From contig URKH01000046.1 of NCBI GenBank assembly GCA_900548255.1, positions 1 to 16,336 of the forward strand: a stretch of DNA of 16,336 nt, given 5' to 3'. This stretch comes from an uncultured Collinsella sp. GTDB lineage: Bacteria > Actinomycetota > Coriobacteriia > Coriobacteriales > Coriobacteriaceae. The notes beneath the pieces are model-generated. The model ran no database searches. It was not told the DNA's origin and saw only the letters and a list, made by a program, of their open reading frames with translations. The translations under genes were made by a program, and so were the position numbers. This document shows, piece by piece, positions 1 through 8,866 of the stretch. Each line of letters opens with the position of its first letter. Position 1 is the stretch's first letter.

Positions 1-176
1 ACCGTCTTTGATGGATCATATAGGTTTCCTTGAGCAGCCATAAGCCCAATGGAAATAACCACCACCACCGAACAGCAACACACCGCTATAAACAGCGCCG
101 TAAACAGAATCCCAAGCCTTCTTCCGAGAGTCATCATCTTCTGGATGGACTTATCGATCTTCTGGGCGCTATTCAC
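1..176 (-). CDS. Partial small membrane protein, cut by the left window edge
   Basis: Reading leftward from a GTG at 174-176, 58 codons stay open to the window edge. An AGGAGG ribosome-binding site at 184-189 lies 7 bases upstream. A second in-frame GTG at 177-179 is only 4 bases from that site and is less likely to be the start. The peptide opens with a charged, lysine-rich stretch of about 20 residues. It continues into one long hydrophobic segment (about residues 21-47) that includes three consecutive cysteines and four consecutive valines, which fits an N-in transmembrane helix. I do not recognise the family. The 3' part lies outside the window, so total length and function are unknown. 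The good ribosome-binding site and the typical membrane-helix pattern favour a real gene over the opposite-strand open frame at 49-375. Confidence 0.6.
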   Translation of the reverse strand, partial: MNSAQKIDKSIQKMMTLGRRLGILFTALFIAVCCCSVVVVISIGLMAAQGNLYDPSKT

Positions 177-429
177 CACAGCTCCTCCTAAAGCAATCAG
201 AGGTCTTCTTACTTACTGTTTTTCCTACATTGTAACGAACTCGATAAGAAGAGGGTCGCTTCACGCCGCGCAATCCCGAACTCCAAGCGTTTCTCATCAG
301 CATTGCCCATCTTTCGAGTCGAAATTCAAATCCAGTTTCTTATCGCATGCTGAAATCAACCCGAACTGGATGTGACTGGAAAACAGCGCGCTGCGTCGGT
401 CGCGCTTTCCCGAGCGACTCTGGCACAAC
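177..429. other. Intergenic stretch, upstream region of the left-edge gene
   Basis: No gene is supported here on either strand. On the minus strand a TACAAT -10-like hexamer lies about 50 bases upstream of the left-edge gene's ribosome-binding site, but no convincing -35 hexamer sits at the right distance, so I do not call a promoter. Around 392-417 a GTCGC...GCGAC near-palindrome precedes the inverted repeat that begins at 430. Base composition is more AT-rich than in the neighbouring genes. Confidence 0.4.
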
Positions 430-499
430 AGACGATATGAGTTGAACATTGGGGCCTCTCCCCTTGCAGCTCTCTCGTGGGTCGGGCGACAATGGTCGT
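430..499 (+). repeat. Left arm of a ~70-bp inverted repeat bounding the mobile-DNA scar
   Basis: This segment matches the reverse complement of 1228-1298 with a few mismatches and one single-base indel. The outer 24 bases (430-453) and the inner 23 bases (about 477-499) are identical in both arms; the variable part is the middle, around a C/G-rich hairpin. The arms enclose two unrelated transposase-gene remnants. This may be the end sequence of one insertion-sequence type present in two opposite, truncated copies, or the long terminal repeats of a non-autonomous element. I cannot name the element and see no clear target-site duplication outside the arms. Confidence 0.7.
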
Positions 500-504
500 A
501 CCAT

Positions 505-878
505 CAACCGCGGCCGCGCGCTGCGGGCCCTCGGCCTCGGCTGCGTCGTCGGGGCGGTCCCGAAGATGCACCGGCCCGCGGCCGACCGCGGCCGCAAGAA
601 CGACCGCCGCGACGCCGAGTGGCTGGCACGCATGCTGGCGCGCCGCAACGTCGTCGAGGTGTGGGTCCCCGACGAGCGCCCTCGAGGACGCGCGCGACGA
701 CCTGCAACACGCCAAGCAGCGGATGTCGAAGTTCCTGCTGCGCCACGGCCTCGTCTTCGACGAGACGACGCCGGCCGGCAGGCGCAGGGGCGCCTGGACG
801 GGGGCCTACTGGGACTGGACGGAGTCCCTCTCCTTCGACGAGCCCGACGACGCCGCGGCCTACGAGCACTACATGGAC
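505..878 (+). pseudogene. IS110-family (DEDD) transposase fragment, frameshifted
   Basis: The first part, about 505-672, reads as the central section of an IS110-type transposase: residues resembling CVVGAVPKMHRPAADRG, then KNDRRDAEWLARML and NVVEVWVP. These are typical of the end of the DEDD domain. The reading then shifts by one frame near 672-680. The new frame gives ALEDARDDLQHAKQRMSKFL and LRHGLVFDE, the linker/coiled-coil part of the same family, and continues to about 878. A short stretch normally found between the two parts is missing, so a small deletion explains the frameshift. The start codon, the first catalytic residues and the whole C-terminal Tnp20 (serine) domain are absent. 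The fragment cannot make an active enzyme. It ends abruptly against the oppositely oriented istB fragment. Confidence 0.8.
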
Positions 879-1157
879 GGAAATGACCTGGTAGAGAACC
901 CTCGCACCGTCTACGTCGCAGGGGACGTAGACGAACTCGTCGAGCACGAGCAGCCTCGCGGGCGACACGTCGTTCAACAGTTTCGACAGCGTTCCCTTGC
1001 GCTTCGCGTTGCCGAGCTCGAGAACCAGCTGCGCGGTCTGCCAGAACCTGACCGACATGTCCGCGGCGACCGCGCGCATCGTGAGGGCGACTGCCATGCG
1101 CGTCTTGCCGCGCCTGGACTTACCGAAGAAGACGAGGTCTTCGCGCGATTGTTTGTG
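879..1157 (-). pseudogene. IS21-family istB (transposition helper ATPase) fragment
   Basis: Reading leftward from 1157, 93 codons encode the core of an IstB-type AAA+ helper of IS21 transposition. A Walker A motif (GKSRRGKT) lies near residues 12-19, then RMAVALTMRAVAADMSVRFW and a Walker B-like LLVLDEF near residues 69-75. The match ends at DGARVLYQVIS. An in-frame TGA at 1158-1160 lies just upstream of the conserved part, and the N-terminal domain that normally precedes it is missing. The C-terminal part is also missing: after 879 the frame runs antisense through the IS110 fragment. No istA gene is present. This is a decayed remnant. Confidence 0.8.
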
Positions 1158-1227
1158 TCAACGGCCAACTGAATGTGAACCCTTCTTGCATTGTTGCAAC
1201 CTGGCTGGCAGCCGGTCTTTAATGACG

Positions 1228-1298
1228 ACGACCATTGTCGCCCGACCCACAAAAGAGCCGCAAGGGGAGGAGCTCCCAATGTTCAACTCATATCGTCT
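1228..1298 (-). repeat. Right arm of the ~70-bp inverted repeat
   Basis: Reverse-complement partner of 430-499. It differs mainly in the central hairpin (GGGAG...CTCCC here) and in a few bases of the adjoining CTCTT-like tract. Between it and the istB remnant (1158-1227) lie about 70 bases with no recognisable coding content. Confidence 0.7.
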
Positions 1299-1351
1299 AT
1301 GGCGCACTACCATTCACCGAAAGTCGGCAACTTTTTCATTCTCTCTATACA

Positions 1352-1363
1352 TGTTTAAACAAC
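1352..1363. promoter_or_regulatory. Operator-like palindrome and -10 element upstream of malQ
   Basis: ATGTTTAAACAA differs by one base from the perfect palindrome TTGTTTAAACAA, which recurs upstream of the binding-protein gene, gntR and the PTS gene. Here it also sits inside a 7-5-7 inverted repeat (ACATGTT...AACATGT, 1350-1368). A TACAAT -10-like hexamer follows at 1371-1376, so a bound repressor would cover the -35 region. I see no good -35 hexamer, as expected if the promoter needs or excludes a regulator. The GntR protein encoded at 10490-11209 is the candidate ligand. Confidence 0.55.
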
Positions 1364-1460
1364 ATGTTCTACAATAGGGACAATAGCAATGGAAACTCGG
1401 GACGAGCCGTCTATCCATCTACGGCGCAGCCCCTTATTCAAAAGGACGGTGAGTGCATCC

Positions 1461-2966
1461 ATGGAGCGTGCAAGCGGCGTTCTGATGCCCGTTTCGTCAT
1501 TGCCCGGACCTTACGGTATCGGCGGCTTTGGCTGGAACGCCTATGACTTTGTCGATTTCCTCGCCTCGTGCAAACAACATTACTGGCAGATTCTCCCCCT
1601 TACGACAACGAGCTATGGCGACTCGCCCTATCAGTCGTTCTCGGCCCGTGCGGGCAACCCCAATTTCATCGACTTTGCCGAGCTTATCGAGGCCGGCTAT
1701 CTGGAGCAGTGCGATATCGACGGCGTGTACCTGGGCTCCGACCCCAGCAATGTCGACTATGGTGCCATCTTTGGTGGCCGTCGTCAGATTCTCGACCGCG
1801 CCGCCGAGCGCTTTGCCGCCGACAAGCCGGCCGACTTCGACGACTTTGTCCAAGCAAACGAAGACTGGCTCATCCCCTACTGCGAGTTCATGACCGTCAA
1901 GGAGGAGTGCGGTCTCAAGGCCTTTTGGGAGTGGCCCGCAGAGCTCCGTACCCGCGGCGAGGCTTCTGCCAAGGTCTGCGCCGCCCATCCCGCGCGCATG
2001 CTCTACCACCAGATGACGCAGTACTTCTTCAATCGTCAGTGGAGCCGCCTCAAGGCCTATGCCAACGAGCGCGATATCCTCATCATCGGCGACCTGCCCA
2101 TCTATGTCTCGCGCGACTCCGTCGAGATGTGGGCCACGCCCGAGCTCTTTAAGATCGACGCCGCCGGTAATCCTGTGAGTGTCGCCGGCACGCCGCCCGA
2201 CCAGTTCTCGGCCACCGGCCAGTACTGGGGCAATCCCATCTACGACTGGGACGCCATGGAAGCCGACGGTTTCTCCTGGTGGGAGGGCCGTATCCGCGCC
2301 GCCCTCGACATGTACGATGTCATCCGCCTGGATCACTTCCGCGGCTTCGAGGCCTATTGGGAGGTGCCGTTCTCCTCACCCGATTCGTCCTACGGTTCGT
2401 GGACGCAGGGCCCCGGCCTCAAGTTCTTCAAGACGCTCGAGGAAAAGCTCGGCACGCTGCCCATCATCGCCGAAGACCTGGGCTTCCTCACCCCCGGCGT
2501 CATCGACATGCGCGACAACTCGGGCTTCCCCGGCATGAAGATCTTGCAGTTCGCCTTTGAGGGCACCAACTCGTACTACCTGCCGCACAACTACATTGCC
2601 AACACCGTCGCCTATGTGGGCACACACGACAACGAGACGGCGCGCGGTTGGTTTGAGGGAACGGCCACCCCGCGTCAGCGCGAGCAGGCGGCCCTGTACA
2701 CCCACCAGCAGGCAGGCGAGCCCATGGCCGATGCACTCAACCGCGCCATCGCCGCCAGCGTAAGCGATACCTGCATCTACACCATGCAGGACCTGCTCAA
2801 CCTGGGCAACGAGGCGCGCATCAACACTCCCGCCACCATGGGCGGCAACTGGACCTGGCGCATGCTCGATGGCGCCATCACCCGCGAGCTCGAGCACAAG
2901 CTCACCGGCTGGACCGAGACCTACTTCCGCATCCCGTCGGAAGACGAAATTGAGCTTCCCCAATAG
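1461..2966 (+). CDS. malQ: 4-alpha-glucanotransferase (amylomaltase, GH77)
   Basis: Cytoplasmic disproportionating enzyme that moves glucosyl or maltodextrinyl units between alpha-1,4-glucans, releasing glucose and building chains long enough for the phosphorylase. The GH77 catalytic set is visible: nucleophile D291 in RLDHFRG, acid/base E338 in AEDLG and D390 in THDNE. Other family motifs include GPYGIGG near the N terminus, YWQILPL and DLPIYVSRDS. The start at 1461 gives 501 residues, close to typical amylomaltases, and a GGTGAG sequence lies 6 bases upstream. The frame is open back to an ATG at 1389. However, 1389-1460 uses codons rare in the rest of the gene (CTA, TTA, CGG, AGG), has no ribosome-binding site and would begin almost at the predicted transcript start. 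The gene is followed by a strong hairpin and then glgP on the same strand. The family call is firm; the start is moderately sure. Confidence 0.93.
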   Translation: MERASGVLMPVSSLPGPYGIGGFGWNAYDFVDFLASCKQHYWQILPLTTTSYGDSPYQSFSARAGNPNFIDFAELIEAGYLEQCDIDGVYLGSDPSNVDYGAIFGGRRQILDRAAERFAADKPADFDDFVQANEDWLIPYCEFMTVKEECGLKAFWEWPAELRTRGEASAKVCAAHPARMLYHQMTQYFFNRQWSRLKAYANERDILIIGDLPIYVSRDSVEMWATPELFKIDAAGNPVSVAGTPPDQFSATGQYWGNPIYDWDAMEADGFSWWEGRIRAALDMYDVIRLDHFRGFEAYWEVPFSSPDSSYGSWTQGPGLKFFKTLEEKLGTLPIIAEDLGFLTPGVIDMRDNSGFPGMKILQFAFEGTNSYYLPHNYIANTVAYVGTHDNETARGWFEGTATPRQREQAALYTHQQAGEPMADALNRAIAASVSDTCIYTMQDLLNLGNEARINTPATMGGNWTWRMLDGAITRELEHKLTGWTETYFRIPSEDEIELPQ

Positions 2967-3014
2967 GAGCCACCGCGCCCGACCCCACCCCATCGTGCGG
3001 ACGCGTCCGTTTTC

Positions 3015-3055
3015 CCCGCGCGAGGCCACTCCAATCCCTCGCGCGGGCTTCTTTT
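3015..3055 (+). terminator. Intrinsic terminator between malQ and glgP
   Basis: A perfect 11-bp GC-rich stem (CCCGCGCGAGG at 3015-3025 with CCTCGCGCGGG at 3037-3047) encloses an 11-base loop and is followed by CTTCTTTT. It lies 49 bases after the malQ stop and only 40 bases before the glgP start. It may therefore act as a partial terminator that sets the malQ/glgP ratio. Confidence 0.85.
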
Positions 3056-3094
3056 GAATTTCTGACATGTAATCAACCCATCACAGGAGGAAAC

Positions 3095-5362
<2,268 letters not shown>

Positions 5363-5387
5363 TTCGGTTTCATCGCCCATCCTCTTG

Positions 5388-5421
5388 AAAACGGAGCCAC
5401 GGCAACGCGGCTCCGTTTTTT
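5388..5421 (+). terminator. Intrinsic terminator of glgP
   Basis: An 11-bp stem (AAAACGGAGCC at 5388-5398 with GGCTCCGTTTT at 5409-5419) with a 10-base loop is followed by further Ts. It begins 26 bases after the glgP stop codon. Confidence 0.9.
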
Positions 5422-5461
5422 GTGCCCGCACGTTACCCTGTGATCCGACTCGGCCAAACAA

Positions 5462-5678
5462 TCTCGATCCATAACAACTACTCAACCAAAACGATCCCAG
5501 CTGTTACAGATTGAGACATACCGGCCCCTCCCCTTGGGTTTATCTCAATCTGTAACATCTAGCAGGTGAAATTCGCCTTTGGTGTTATAGATTTAGATGA
5601 AATGGTTAGCTCAGCGGAACCGTCTCGATCTGTAACATCTAACGTCCGAAATCGGCCCTATCCGTTACAGATCGAGAC
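5462..5678. repeat. Array of six alternating inverted 16-mers
   Basis: Copies of a ~16-bp sequence with consensus TCTCRATCTGTAACA alternate in orientation: 5462-5476 (+), 5502-5518 (-), 5541-5557 (+), 5583-5600 (-), 5622-5637 (+) and 5663-5678 (-). Start-to-start spacing is 39-42 bases throughout. Each +/- pair could form a hairpin with a ~25-base loop, giving three hairpin units about 80 bases apart. Loops 2 and 3 share a weak pattern (TCTA, then GAAAT and CG/CC); inter-unit segments are unlike each other. Copies 1 and 4 are degenerate. No gene is supported here; the array fills the gap between the two converging transcription units. It is not a CRISPR array, because the repeats are inverted and spacers vary in character. 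Confidence 0.8.
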
Positions 5679-5704
5679 AAACGACCGGTCAGACAGTCCC
5701 AACA

Positions 5705-5749
5705 CAAAGAAAGGCTCCCCTCTCGCCCAGTGGACGGGAGGGGAGCCTT
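5705..5749 (-). terminator. Intrinsic terminator of the ABC importer operon
   Basis: A perfect 12-bp stem (AAGGCTCCCCTC at 5711-5722 with GAGGGGAGCCTT at 5738-5749) is followed, reading leftward, by TTTCTTTG. No T-run follows on the plus strand, so it serves the minus-strand operon ending at 5818. Confidence 0.88.
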
Positions 5750-5817
5750 ATATGTGACCGCGGCAAAAGGATGGCAATACCGCAGTCGCCCAAAGGAAGG
5801 GCCTGGTTGCACCGGGC

Positions 5818-7017
5818 CTAGATAAGGTTCTTGCCAGAGACCTTATCGAAGAGGTGGGTCGCGTTCTTCTCAAACTTGAACCAGATGGGGTCGCCCGCCT
5901 TGAGCGCGCCCTTGGCCTCGAGGTCGACAACGGGAATGATCAGGACAAACTGGCCGTCGGGAGCAGTCACGTGGACATGCTCGGTCGAGCCCATGAGCTC
6001 GGTCACCTCGACGGTACCCTGGAGCGCGCCCTCCTCGTCCTTGTCGGCAAGCAGAATCTGCTCGGGACGCACGCCGGCCGTGATCTCCTTCACGTCGCCG
6101 CCGTCCCAGTTGAGAGCAAGCTGAGCGCAGGTCTCGGGGGCGAGCGCCACGTTCATATCCTCGGTCTTGACGGTAAAGCCGTTGCCCGAGCGCACCAGCT
6201 GGGCATCGAAGAAGTTCATCTGCGGCACGCCGATAAAGCCGGCGACGAAGATGTTCGCGGGATGGTTGAAGACCTCCTGCGGGGTGGCGATCTGCTGGAC
6301 GACGCCGTCCTTCATGACCACGATGCGGTCGCCGAGGGTCATAGCCTCGGTCTGGTCGTGAGTAACATAAATGAACGTGCCCTTGATCTCGTGGCGCAGC
6401 TTGATGAGCTCGGCACGCATCTGGTTACGCAGCTTGGCGTCCAGGTTGGACAGCGGCTCGTCCATCAGGAAGACCTTAGGATCACGCACGATGGCGCGGC
6501 CGATGGCGACGCGCTGACGCTGGCCGCCCGAAAGCGCCTTGGGCTTACGGTCGAGGTACTCGGTGATGCCCAGGATCTCGGCAGCGGAGCGAACCTTGCG
6601 GTCGATCTCGTCCTTGGGGACCTTCTTGAGCTCAAGCGTAAACGCCATATTCTCGTACACCGTCATATTGGGGTATAGAGCGTAGCTCTGGAACACCATG
6701 GCGATGTCGCGGTCCTTGGGCGCCACGTCGTTGACACGCTTGCCGTCGATGAACACATCGCCGGAGGTGATGTCCTCTAGGCCGGCGACCATGCGCATCG
6801 TCGTGGACTTACCGCAGCCAGAGGGGCCAACGAGGACGATGAACTCCTGGTCGTGAACGGTGAGGTTGAAGTCCTCTACAGCGAGCACACCGTCCTCGGT
6901 AACCTTGAGGTTGTGCTTCTTCTCCTCGGTCTTCTTCTTTTTGCCAAAGAAGCCCTTCTTTTTTGACTCGTTGTTGGGATACACCTTCTGAACATGTTTG
7001 AGAACGATCTCGGCCAT
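5818..7017 (-). CDS. msmK: ABC sugar transporter ATP-binding protein (MalK/MsmK/UgpC family)
   Basis: ATPase that drives the sugar permease encoded upstream, on the cytoplasmic face. All nucleotide-binding motifs are intact: Walker A GPSGCGKS at 64-71, Q-loop Q110, signature LSGGQ at 162-166, Walker B VFLMDEP at 182-188 and H-loop H220. The C-terminal ~145 residues fit the TOBE/OB regulatory domain of the MalK group. At 399 residues it is slightly long. An unusual insertion rich in Lys and Glu (about residues 16-42, with GKKKK and EEKK) lies between the first beta-strands, before the Walker A motif. AAAGG lies 7 bases before the ATG. Last gene of the operon, 68 bases after the second permease gene. 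MsmK-type ATPases can energise several importers, so it may serve others too. The specific symbol is a best match. Confidence 0.92.
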   Translation of the reverse strand: MAEIVLKHVQKVYPNNESKKKGFFGKKKKTEEKKHNLKVTEDGVLAVEDFNLTVHDQEFIVLVGPSGCGKSTTMRMVAGLEDITSGDVFIDGKRVNDVAPKDRDIAMVFQSYALYPNMTVYENMAFTLELKKVPKDEIDRKVRSAAEILGITEYLDRKPKALSGGQRQRVAIGRAIVRDPKVFLMDEPLSNLDAKLRNQMRAELIKLRHEIKGTFIYVTHDQTEAMTLGDRIVVMKDGVVQQIATPQEVFNHPANIFVAGFIGVPQMNFFDAQLVRSGNGFTVKTEDMNVALAPETCAQLALNWDGGDVKEITAGVRPEQILLADKDEEGALQGTVEVTELMGSTEHVHVTAPDGQFVLIIPVVDLEAKGALKAGDPIWFKFEKNATHLFDKVSGKNLI

Positions 7018-7035
7018 GTCTCTACCTTTCGATAC

Positions 7036-7060
7036 GCGGCGCCGCGCTGAGGGGCGCCGC
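7036..7060 (-). promoter_or_regulatory. Intercistronic hairpin between permease and ATPase genes
   Basis: An 8-bp perfect stem (GCGGCGCC at 7036-7043, GGCGCCGC at 7053-7060) with a 9-base loop lies in the 68-base gap. No T-run follows on the minus strand, so it is more likely an mRNA processing or stability element than a terminator. Confidence 0.5.
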
Positions 7061-7085
7061 CAAAACTTGCAAAACAGTTACGGCA

Positions 7086-7925
7086 TCAGCCCTTGACGGC
7101 ACCTGCCACCACACCGTCGATGATGTACTTCTGGCAGAAGATGTACATGATGACGATGGGGACAACGACCATCATGATGCAGGCCATCATGGGGCCGAGC
7201 TCGACGTGGCCATAGCCGCCGCGGAAGTACTGGATCAAAATAGGAATGGTCTTGTACTTGGTGGAGTCGAGCGTAAGGTAGGGCAGCAGGTAGTCGTTCC
7301 AGACCCACATGGTCTCGAGGATGCCGACCGAAAGATAGGTGGGCTTCATGATGGGGAGAACGATCTTAAAGAACACCTGGACCGGGTTGCAGCCGTCAAT
7401 CATGGCCGCTTCCTCAATCTCGAGCGGGATGTTCTTGACGAAGCCGGCGAACATAAAGACCGCGAGGCCCGCGCCAAAACCGAGGTAGATGAAGCAGATG
7501 TTAAACGGCGTGTTAAAGCCGATGCGGTCCGCGAGGTTGGACAGCGTGAACATGAGCATCTGGAACGGTACGACCATCGAGAAGACGAACAGGTAATAGA
7601 AGAAGTTCGAGATCTTGCTGTTGACGCGCACCACGTACCAAGCGCACATGGAGCAGCACACCAGAATCAGCACGACCGACGTGACCGTGATGATGAGCGA
7701 GTACATAAACGCCGAGGCAAAGCCCTGCTCGTTCAGAGCGTGCACGTAGTTTGCGAGGCCGTTGAACGTCTCGGGCGTGAGCAGATCGAACGCCGTGGTG
7801 GTGCTGATTGCGGTCGCTTTCTTAAAGGAATTGAGCGCAATCATGAACACGGGGTAGATCCATGCGAGCGACAGGATCGTAAAGAAGATCGAGAGCGCGC
7901 GGTTGATAGCCTTATCGCGTTTCAT
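7086..7925 (-). CDS. malG: ABC sugar transporter permease, MalG type
   Basis: Inner-membrane permease subunit of a CUT1-type carbohydrate importer, 279 residues with about six hydrophobic segments starting near residues 10-30. The cytoplasmic EAA loop that docks to the ATPase is clear: EIEEAAMIDGCNPVQVFFKI around residues 169-188, with EEAA at 171-174 and G178. The ending, a hydrophobic helix followed by YIIDGVVAGAVKG, is the usual MalG-type C terminus. The ATG overlaps the stop codon of the upstream permease gene by one base (TAATG), and AAGGAGG lies 10 bases before it, so the two permeases are probably translated in a coupled way. Substrate assignment to maltodextrin rests on the flanking malQ and glgP. 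Confidence 0.92.
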   Translation of the reverse strand: MKRDKAINRALSIFFTILSLAWIYPVFMIALNSFKKATAISTTTAFDLLTPETFNGLANYVHALNEQGFASAFMYSLIITVTSVVLILVCCSMCAWYVVRVNSKISNFFYYLFVFSMVVPFQMLMFTLSNLADRIGFNTPFNICFIYLGFGAGLAVFMFAGFVKNIPLEIEEAAMIDGCNPVQVFFKIVLPIMKPTYLSVGILETMWVWNDYLLPYLTLDSTKYKTIPILIQYFRGGYGHVELGPMMACIMMVVVPIVIMYIFCQKYIIDGVVAGAVKG

Positions 7926-8779
7926 TACTGCTGCACCTCCTTGGACCTCGTGGCCTTAAGCTGGATCATAGAAATAGCGACAACCAGGATGCAGAAGATA
8001 ACTGCCTTGGCCTGACCGATGCCCTGCCATGCGATGCCAGCACGCGAATAGAACGTGTTGTAGATGTTCAGGGCGAGCATCTCGGTGGAGTGCGCCGGGG
8101 CGCCACCGGTAAGGGCAAGGTTCTGGTCGAACAGCTTAAAGCCGTTGGTGATGGACAGGAACAGGCAGATGGTGATGGTCGGCATCAGGTTGGGGATCTT
8201 AACCTTCCAAAACGTCTGCCATGCCGTAGCGCCATCGACCTTGGCGGCCTCAATGTAGTCAGACGGGATGGACTGCAGACCGGCGATGTAGATGATCATC
8301 ATGTAGCCGACCTGTTGCCACAGGGTCAGGATGATAAGGCCCCAGAAGCCAGCGGCGGAGTTGAGGGCGATAAGCTGGGCACCCACGTTGGAGAGCAGGC
8401 AGTTGATCAGAATCTGCCAAATGTAACCCAGTACAATGCCGCCAATCAGGTTAGGCATAAAGAAAATCGTACGGAAGATGTTGGTGCCCTTGAGCGCCTT
8501 GCGAGTGAGCGCCTGCGCAATGGCCAGCGCGATCACGTTGATGAGCACCGTCGACAGGAAGGCAAACGCCACGGTAAAGAAGAACGACGTGGAGAACTGC
8601 GGGTCGGTCAGTGCGCGCACGTAGTTCTCGATACCGACAAAGTGCGCGTTATTGATGGTAATAAACTGGCAGAACGAGAGATAGAAACCCTGGATAAAGG
8701 GAATCACGAACCCGATCATAAACGCCAGGCACGTGGGCAGCATAAAGAGCGGCCACCAGCGCTTGAGTGCTTTGCCCAT
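7925..8779 (-). CDS. malF: ABC sugar transporter permease, MalF type
   Basis: Partner permease subunit, 284 residues, six predicted membrane segments, without the large periplasmic loop found in E. coli MalF, as is usual for Gram-positive CUT1 systems. The EAA loop is DYIEAAKVDGATAWQTFWKV around residues 174-193, with E177 and G183. FKLFDQNLALTGGAP further on is a well-conserved MalF/UgpA-type segment. AAAGGA lies 7 bases before the ATG. The gap of 87 bases to the binding-protein gene upstream contains a strong hairpin. It forms a heterodimeric channel with the MalG-type subunit encoded immediately downstream. Confidence 0.92.
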   Translation of the reverse strand: MGKALKRWWPLFMLPTCLAFMIGFVIPFIQGFYLSFCQFITINNAHFVGIENYVRALTDPQFSTSFFFTVAFAFLSTVLINVIALAIAQALTRKALKGTNIFRTIFFMPNLIGGIVLGYIWQILINCLLSNVGAQLIALNSAAGFWGLIILTLWQQVGYMMIIYIAGLQSIPSDYIEAAKVDGATAWQTFWKVKIPNLMPTITICLFLSITNGFKLFDQNLALTGGAPAHSTEMLALNIYNTFYSRAGIAWQGIGQAKAVIFCILVVAISMIQLKATRSKEVQQ

Positions 8780-8799
8780 AGAAGGGTCCTTTCAATATG

Positions 8800-8835
8800 C
8801 AGGGGGCGGGCAAACCTACGTCTGCCCGCCCCCTG
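8800..8835 (-). promoter_or_regulatory. Hairpin between binding-protein and permease genes
   Basis: A perfect 13-bp GC-rich stem (CAGGGGGCGGGCA at 8800-8812, TGCCCGCCCCCTG at 8823-8835) encloses a 10-base loop. On the transcribed strand it is followed by CATATTGAAAGGA, not a T-run. It fits a 3'-end stabiliser or partial processing site that raises binding-protein mRNA over permease mRNA, as in other mal and sugar ABC operons. Confidence 0.75.
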
Positions 8836-8866
8836 TCGCTAATCAGATAGCTTGGGCAGCAACTGC

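Noticed and set aside
49..375. Plus-strand open frame of 108 codons at the left edge
   Set aside because: No ribosome-binding site, untypical codon use, and it overlaps the better-supported minus-strand gene with AGGAGG.
430..504. IS110 bridge-RNA end upstream of the transposase fragment
   Set aside because: The same sequence also occurs inverted beside an IS21 fragment, so it is not specific to the IS110 piece, and the transposase start is missing.
5462..5678. CRISPR array
   Set aside because: Repeats are short and alternate in orientation, two of six are degenerate, spacers are ~21-25 bases, and no cas genes are present.
5566..5757. 63-codon plus-strand open frame
   Set aside because: It runs through the inverted-repeat array and the importer terminator; no ribosome-binding site and no recognisable protein.
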